Source: Minisyncoccota bacterium (lineage in GTDB: Bacteria; Patescibacteriota; Minisyncoccia; Minisyncoccales; UBA5738). From it: DNA of 15,415 nucleotides. The notes below the pieces were generated by a model, which ran no database searches, was not told the origin of the DNA, and saw nothing but the letters and a program-made list of their open reading frames with translations. Positions within the stretch are counted from its first letter, which is position 1. Each line of letters begins with the position of its first letter. This document shows positions 12,736 through 15,415 of this stretch, in pieces. The translations under genes and the position numbers were made by a program. The stretch lies in the NCBI GenBank assembly GCA_025453415.1, contig JALOQL010000025.1, positions 1 to 15,415 on the forward strand. The letters run 5' to 3'.

Positions 12736-13200
12736 ATGAAAATAAAAAATATTATTGGTGTCGTATGCATCGGAATTTTATTGGTTTTGGCCGCCGGTTT
12801 GGTTTATTTGAATTATGGTGAATGCGGCAAGACGGAAAGCGGCTGGTCTTGCCGGTTCAAATTGGGCGGGGCCGTCGGTATCTATAAAAAAGAGTGCGAA
12901 AGGCAGGGGGGCGAGTGGAAATGCTACGGATTATGCTCTAATTCTTACGACCATTATTGCGATTTGCCGTTGGGCGACGGCGGCAAGGAATGCGCCAATT
13001 CGGACGAATGCAACGGGTTATGCATTGTTGACCTTGGATACGCGGAAAATAATTGCGTCCGCGACGAAGCGGACGGCGGCAATACCTATAAGTGCGAAAA
13101 CGCGAAAGGGGCTTGCTCGAAATATAATTTGAGGGAGTGCAACCATTATCAGGAATTAAATAATGGAGTAGTGAATGTTAATTTGGTGCTGTGCGATTAA
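12736..13200 (+). CDS. Cysteine-rich secreted or anchored protein
   Basis: This 154-residue protein begins with a lysine-rich stretch and one hydrophobic helix (about residues 5-25), so the rest is exported. The outer part has 14 Cys (residues 30, 39, 54, 63, 67, 75, 86, 92, 96, 107, 120, 127, 135, 153), enough for seven disulfides, arranged in segments such as KECERQGGEWKCYGLC and GGKECANSDECNGLC. No lipobox or catalytic motif is visible. It is probably a small disulfide-stabilised surface protein, of a kind common in these genomes; I cannot name a family. The start at 12736 is chosen because it follows the terminator and promoter and gives a normal signal region. No SD is present. Confidence 0.82.
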   Translation: MKIKNIIGVVCIGILLVLAAGLVYLNYGECGKTESGWSCRFKLGGAVGIYKKECERQGGEWKCYGLCSNSYDHYCDLPLGDGGKECANSDECNGLCIVDLGYAENNCVRDEADGGNTYKCENAKGACSKYNLRECNHYQELNNGVVNVNLVLCD

Positions 13201-13227
13201 ATCTGCGAAAATCAGCCTCCTAAAAAT

Positions 13228-13596
13228 ATGAACAAAATAATCTATTGGATGCCGCGAATACTTTCGATATTGTTCATCCTGTTTTTGGCGATGTTCTCGC
13301 TGGATGTTTTTGAAGAGGGGCAAACCTGGCAGCAGATGGCCATTGGTCTGTTCATGCATAATATCCCGGTGTTTGTTTTGGCGGTTGTTTTATGGATTTC
13401 TTGGAAGCGGGAGATCGTGGGCGGGATCGCGTTTATTCTGGCCGGATTATTGTATGTGGCAATGATTTTTTACAGTGGAATGCGCGAAGGATTCGAGTGG
13501 TATATGCTTTCGTGGCCCATGACTATCGCCGGGCCGGCATTCCTAATCGGCGGCCTGTTCCTTTGGGGCTGGCGCCAAAGAAAAGCCGGCAAATGA
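13228..13596 (+). CDS. Four-helix membrane protein of unknown function
   Basis: This 122-residue protein has four membrane helices (near residues 8-27, 37-57, 65-82, 93-113) with short loops. FSLDVFEEG after helix 1, the MHNIPVF in helix 2 and WKREIVGGIAF before helix 3 are a conserved pattern I have seen in small bacterial membrane proteins without function. It begins 27 bases after the Cys-rich gene, with no terminator between, so the two may share a transcript. It converges with the YtxH-like gene on the other strand 49 bases away. No SD is visible. Confidence 0.8.
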   Translation: MNKIIYWMPRILSILFILFLAMFSLDVFEEGQTWQQMAIGLFMHNIPVFVLAVVLWISWKREIVGGIAFILAGLLYVAMIFYSGMREGFEWYMLSWPMTIAGPAFLIGGLFLWGWRQRKAGK

Positions 13597-13645
13597 CCTT
13601 TCTCCGGCGTAGCTTATCATCGCGTAAACGATATTTCCGACACCT

Positions 13646-14020
13646 TTAATTTTTGTCGGTGGATTCCTTGCGGGATAATTCTTCGCTTGGACCGGGTATC
13701 TGTTTTTTTGTTTCTTTTACCATGCTGTCCCAGTGGGATTTTAATTCGTACATGAGCTGGCTCAGTTCGCGGCGGCTGACATCTTTCATTGTCCCGTAGC
13801 GCGAGCTGGCTTCGTCGACGATTTGGTTGTATTTTTCCTGGGTGATATCCTTGGTTTCTTTGGCGCGCTTCATTATCTCGTCGCGCATATCACTGGCCCA
13901 TTGGCCGGCTTTGCCGCGCATTTTGGGCGAGAGCAGGAGCATGACGATCATGCCGGCGGCAAACCCGGTGGCAAAAGAGGCGACTTTCATTTTTTTGGGA
14001 TGGCAATTGTTGTTTTCCAT
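13646..14020 (-). CDS. YtxH-like anchored protein
   Basis: This 124-residue protein shows the YtxH layout: a short polar start, one glycine-rich membrane helix (about residues 13-31, FATGFAAGMIVMLLLSPK) followed at once by a basic amphipathic helix (KMRGKAGQWASDMRDEIMKRAKE) and a charged coiled region to the end. YtxH proteins are linked to general stress in Bacillus but have no known activity. The SPK after the helix is the most typical part. It is a single gene on the minus strand, convergent with the preceding membrane protein gene and divergent from the next. A weak 6-bp hairpin (13637-13659) overlaps its end but has no T-run. Confidence 0.85.
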   Translation of the reverse strand: MENNNCHPKKMKVASFATGFAAGMIVMLLLSPKMRGKAGQWASDMRDEIMKRAKETKDITQEKYNQIVDEASSRYGTMKDVSRRELSQLMYELKSHWDSMVKETKKQIPGPSEELSRKESTDKN

Positions 14021-14123
14021 TTTTTTGTGGTTATTTATTGAACTTGGGCGCGGGGGTTAAGCCGGGTGATGGTTAAGTTTAATCCTAGGTATTTAAATAT
14101 GGAATGAAAACGGGTTGATTTTT

Positions 14124-14132
14124 TGATAGAAT
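14124..14132 (+). promoter_or_regulatory. Extended -10 promoter of the gene at 14161
   Basis: TGATAGAAT fits the TGnTATAAT pattern with one change. Start of transcription would be near 14139, 22 bases before the ATG. Confidence 0.45.
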
Positions 14133-14160
14133 GGACTAATAAGTTTTAAAAACAAAAAAC

Positions 14161-14526
14161 ATGGAAGAAGTAATCTTTTTGGCAAGATTCTGGGGAAGTT
14201 TGTTCATGGTCCTGGGCGGTCTTTCGGTCGGCGCCAAGTTTTTGGGCCGGGTCATAAATTATACCGAAGACAAGACCGTGACGATTTCGACCGGGTACAT
14301 CACATTTTTGCTCGGGCTGATGACCGTGGTCGCGCATAACGTCTGGGTTGCCGACTGGCGGGTTGCCGTTACCATCCTGGGATGGGTAACGCTGTTCAAG
14401 GGTATCGAAAAGATCGCCTTTCCCGAGCGCGTCAACAAAAAGGCGCAAATGTTCAAAAGATTATCCGGCCTCTGGGGTTTAGTCATCTTTATCATTGGCG
14501 CGTGGTTTTTTTGGATGAGCTTCTGA
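14161..14526 (+). CDS. Four-helix membrane protein of unknown function
   Basis: This 121-residue protein has helices near residues 5-27, 43-61, 67-84 and 103-120. The conserved core appears to be VVAHNVWVADWRVAVTILGW followed by TLFKGIEKIAFP, an 'H-N-x-W ... GW ... KG' pattern that I associate with small uncharacterised membrane proteins of Patescibacteria and other bacteria. The His-Asn-Trp in the loop before helix 3 may be functional, but no role is known. It is a single gene with its own extended -10 promoter and a strong terminator, facing the SWIB gene convergently. Confidence 0.82.
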   Translation: MEEVIFLARFWGSLFMVLGGLSVGAKFLGRVINYTEDKTVTISTGYITFLLGLMTVVAHNVWVADWRVAVTILGWVTLFKGIEKIAFPERVNKKAQMFKRLSGLWGLVIFIIGAWFFWMSF

Positions 14527-14559
14527 CCCGGAGTTTCCGTTGACCGGCCAAAACAAAAA

Positions 14560-14581
14560 CCGCCCGGAAGGGCGGCTTTTT
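14560..14581. terminator. Bidirectional terminator between convergent genes
   Basis: CCGCCC (14560-14565), loop GGAA, GGGCGG (14570-14575) has T-runs on both strands, so it can end both the gene to the left and the minus-strand SWIB gene. Confidence 0.9.
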
Positions 14582-14591
14582 CGTTTTTGGA

Positions 14592-14849
14592 TTACGAAAG
14601 GTGGGCGGAGACCAGCTTGGTCATCTCGAACATGTTAACCACCTTCTTGCCTCCGAACACTGCCTGGAGGGCGGCGTCGGCGTTGATGTTGCGTTTGTTC
14701 TTGGCGTCCTGGAGGTTATTCTTCTTGATGTAGGCCCAAAGCTTCTTGACGACTTCGGAGCGGGGCATCGGCCCCTTGCCCACGACCGCGGCCAAAGTTT
14801 CACTGACGTTCAACGGCTTCATGAAAGCCGAGTTTGCTTTTTTTGCCAT
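14592..14849 (-). CDS. SWIB/MDM2 domain protein
   Basis: This 85-residue basic protein is almost entirely one SWIB domain: FMKPLNVSETLAAVVGKGPMPRSEVVKKLWAYIKKNNLQD, then KNKRNINADAALQAVFGGKKVVNMFEMTKLVSAHL. The motif 'kkLWaYIkknnLqd...kr.I..D..L..vF' is diagnostic. In bacteria such stand-alone domains occur in Chlamydiae, fused to topoisomerase, and in Patescibacteria; a role with DNA or chromatin is suggested, but not established. The lysine-rich start fits nucleic-acid contact. It is a single gene on the minus strand; its leader (14859-14880) can form a small CCCGT/ACGGG hairpin just before the start. No SD is visible. Confidence 0.93.
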   Translation of the reverse strand: MAKKANSAFMKPLNVSETLAAVVGKGPMPRSEVVKKLWAYIKKNNLQDAKNKRNINADAALQAVFGGKKVVNMFEMTKLVSAHLS

Positions 14850-14952
14850 ATTTTTTTACCCGTCGGAATACCGTTACGGGAGCTATGCCGCGACGCTTTG
14901 GGCGCGCGGCGGTTTATTATTAAAACCTTTTATCTTTATGAATATATACCAT

Positions 14953-14959
14953 AAGGAGG
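14953..14959 (+). promoter_or_regulatory. Strong ribosome binding site of the 37-residue ORF
   Basis: AAGGAGG ends six bases before ATG at 14966. Such an ideal SD is rare in this window and is the main evidence that the short ORF is translated. Confidence 0.7.
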
Positions 14960-14965
14960 CGCAAA

Positions 14966-15079
14966 ATGGAACAGGGCGCGGGCGCTACCCCTTCCAATGG
15001 CGGCTGGCGCAGTGTTTTTGGCAGGGCCGTTTTTGCTTTTTTGGCGAAAATAGGGCATAGTCTATCCCTAAGGCTATAA
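14966..15079 (+). CDS. Small protein, 37 residues, with ideal SD
   Basis: The ORF encodes a Gly-rich start (MEQGAGATPSNGGW) and a basic amphipathic or hydrophobic end (RSVFGRAVFAFLAKIGHSL). I know no family for it. The latter half could lie on or in the membrane. It ends 11 bases before the zinc-ribbon gene, so it may be its leader ORF or the first gene of a pair. Support rests on the SD and spacing; composition alone would not justify it. Confidence 0.45.
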   Translation: MEQGAGATPSNGGWRSVFGRAVFAFLAKIGHSLSLRL

Positions 15080-15090
15080 TTAATAAACAT

Positions 15091-15415
15091 ATGGGGGATT
15101 TCAAACAAAACAAGGGAAAGCGTTTTGGCCAGGATCGGGGCGGCGGGTTTGAGCGGCGGGACGGCGGCCGGCCGCCGTTTTCCGGCAAGCCCTGGGGCGG
15201 CGACCGGGATCGCGGCCCGCTCGCGTTGCATCGGGCGACTTGCGCCAAATGCGGCGCATCCTGCGAGGTGCCTTTCCGTCCGGTCGAGGGCCGTCCGGTA
15301 TATTGCCGCGATTGTTTCCAAAGACAGGAGGCCGGGGAGAATACGGTCGGCGCCCGGTTTCCGCGCAAAGATTACGGCGACAGAAATTTTTCCCGGCCGG
15401 ATTTTAGGAATAATG
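15091..15415 (+). CDS. CxxC-x17-CxxC zinc-ribbon protein with RG-rich tail, partial
   Basis: The gene starts at ATG 15091 and runs off the window after 108 codons. The first 50 residues are a disordered Arg/Gly-rich region (GGGFERRDGGRPPF, GGDRDRG). Residues 51-75 form a zinc ribbon with Cys51, Cys54, Cys72 and Cys75, spaced CxxC-x17-CxxC, and the family core EVPFRP and YCRDCF. A second Arg-rich tail begins near 85. This domain is common in Patescibacteria and has no proven role; the RGG-like regions point to RNA or ribosome binding. A TATAAT (15075-15080) precedes the ATG, but no -35 box is seen, so cotranscription with the small ORF is possible. Confidence 0.88.
   Translation, partial: MGDFKQNKGKRFGQDRGGGFERRDGGRPPFSGKPWGGDRDRGPLALHRATCAKCGASCEVPFRPVEGRPVYCRDCFQRQEAGENTVGARFPRKDYGDRNFSRPDFRNN

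Noticed and set aside
13637..13659. Terminator between the convergent genes at 13600
   Set aside because: CCGACA/TGTCGG forms a stem, but the T-rich bases lie in the loop and no T-run follows on either strand.
1..15415. CRISPR arrays, tRNA or rRNA genes
   Set aside because: No regularly spaced direct repeats, no T-arm GGTTCRAAYCC within a cloverleaf, and no rRNA core sequence were seen on either strand.

Overview
The window looks like a chromosomal segment of a Patescibacteria (CPR) bacterium. The reasons are: many small single-gene units encoding anchored or integral membrane proteins of unknown function; a stand-alone SWIB-domain protein; an RG-rich protein with a CxxC-x17-CxxC zinc ribbon at the right edge; very short spacers in which terminators and promoters are fused; and starts that mostly lack a Shine-Dalgarno (SD) sequence. 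TGA ends several genes (for example at 10938, 12633 and 13594), so the recoded-TGA lineages are unlikely. The taxonomic call is an inference; no rRNA or ribosomal protein gene is present.

Left part (1-4192): a Fic-family AMP-transferase-like gene with an intact active site and inhibitory motif; a two-iron desulfoferrodoxin (superoxide reductase); then a tight three-gene unit of L-aspartate oxidase (nadB), a conserved 172-residue protein of unknown function, and a left-handed beta-helix protein related to gamma-carbonic anhydrases that lacks one of the three zinc histidines. A membrane-anchored protein with beta-propeller-like sequence follows (4226-5062).

Middle part (5205-8934): a toxin-antitoxin-like operon behind a strong promoter with tandem palindromic operators. 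It encodes an XRE-HTH plus Panacea (DUF4065) antitoxin, an overlapping RelE/ParE-like toxin and an overlapping third gene of unknown function. Next come an anchored protein with evenly spaced cysteine repeats and a seven-helix PQ-loop/SWEET-like membrane protein.

Right-middle part (8937-12635): an HD-domain phosphohydrolase with an unusually good ribosome binding site; an AT-rich islet of small membrane-protein genes (one probably frameshifted) associated with two copies of a 17-bp hairpin; and an RBBP9/YdeN-like serine hydrolase gene cut immediately after its nucleophile motif by a 274-bp element with 32-bp terminal inverted repeats. A 26-bp perfect palindrome lies before a DUF2000 gene.

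Right end (12666-15415): a cysteine-rich secreted or anchored protein, two small membrane proteins, a YtxH-like protein and a SWIB protein on the minus strand, a 37-codon ORF with an ideal SD, and the zinc-ribbon protein running off the edge. The two most notable items are the three-gene Panacea operon with its operators and the nested inverted-repeat element that splits the hydrolase without an obvious target duplication.
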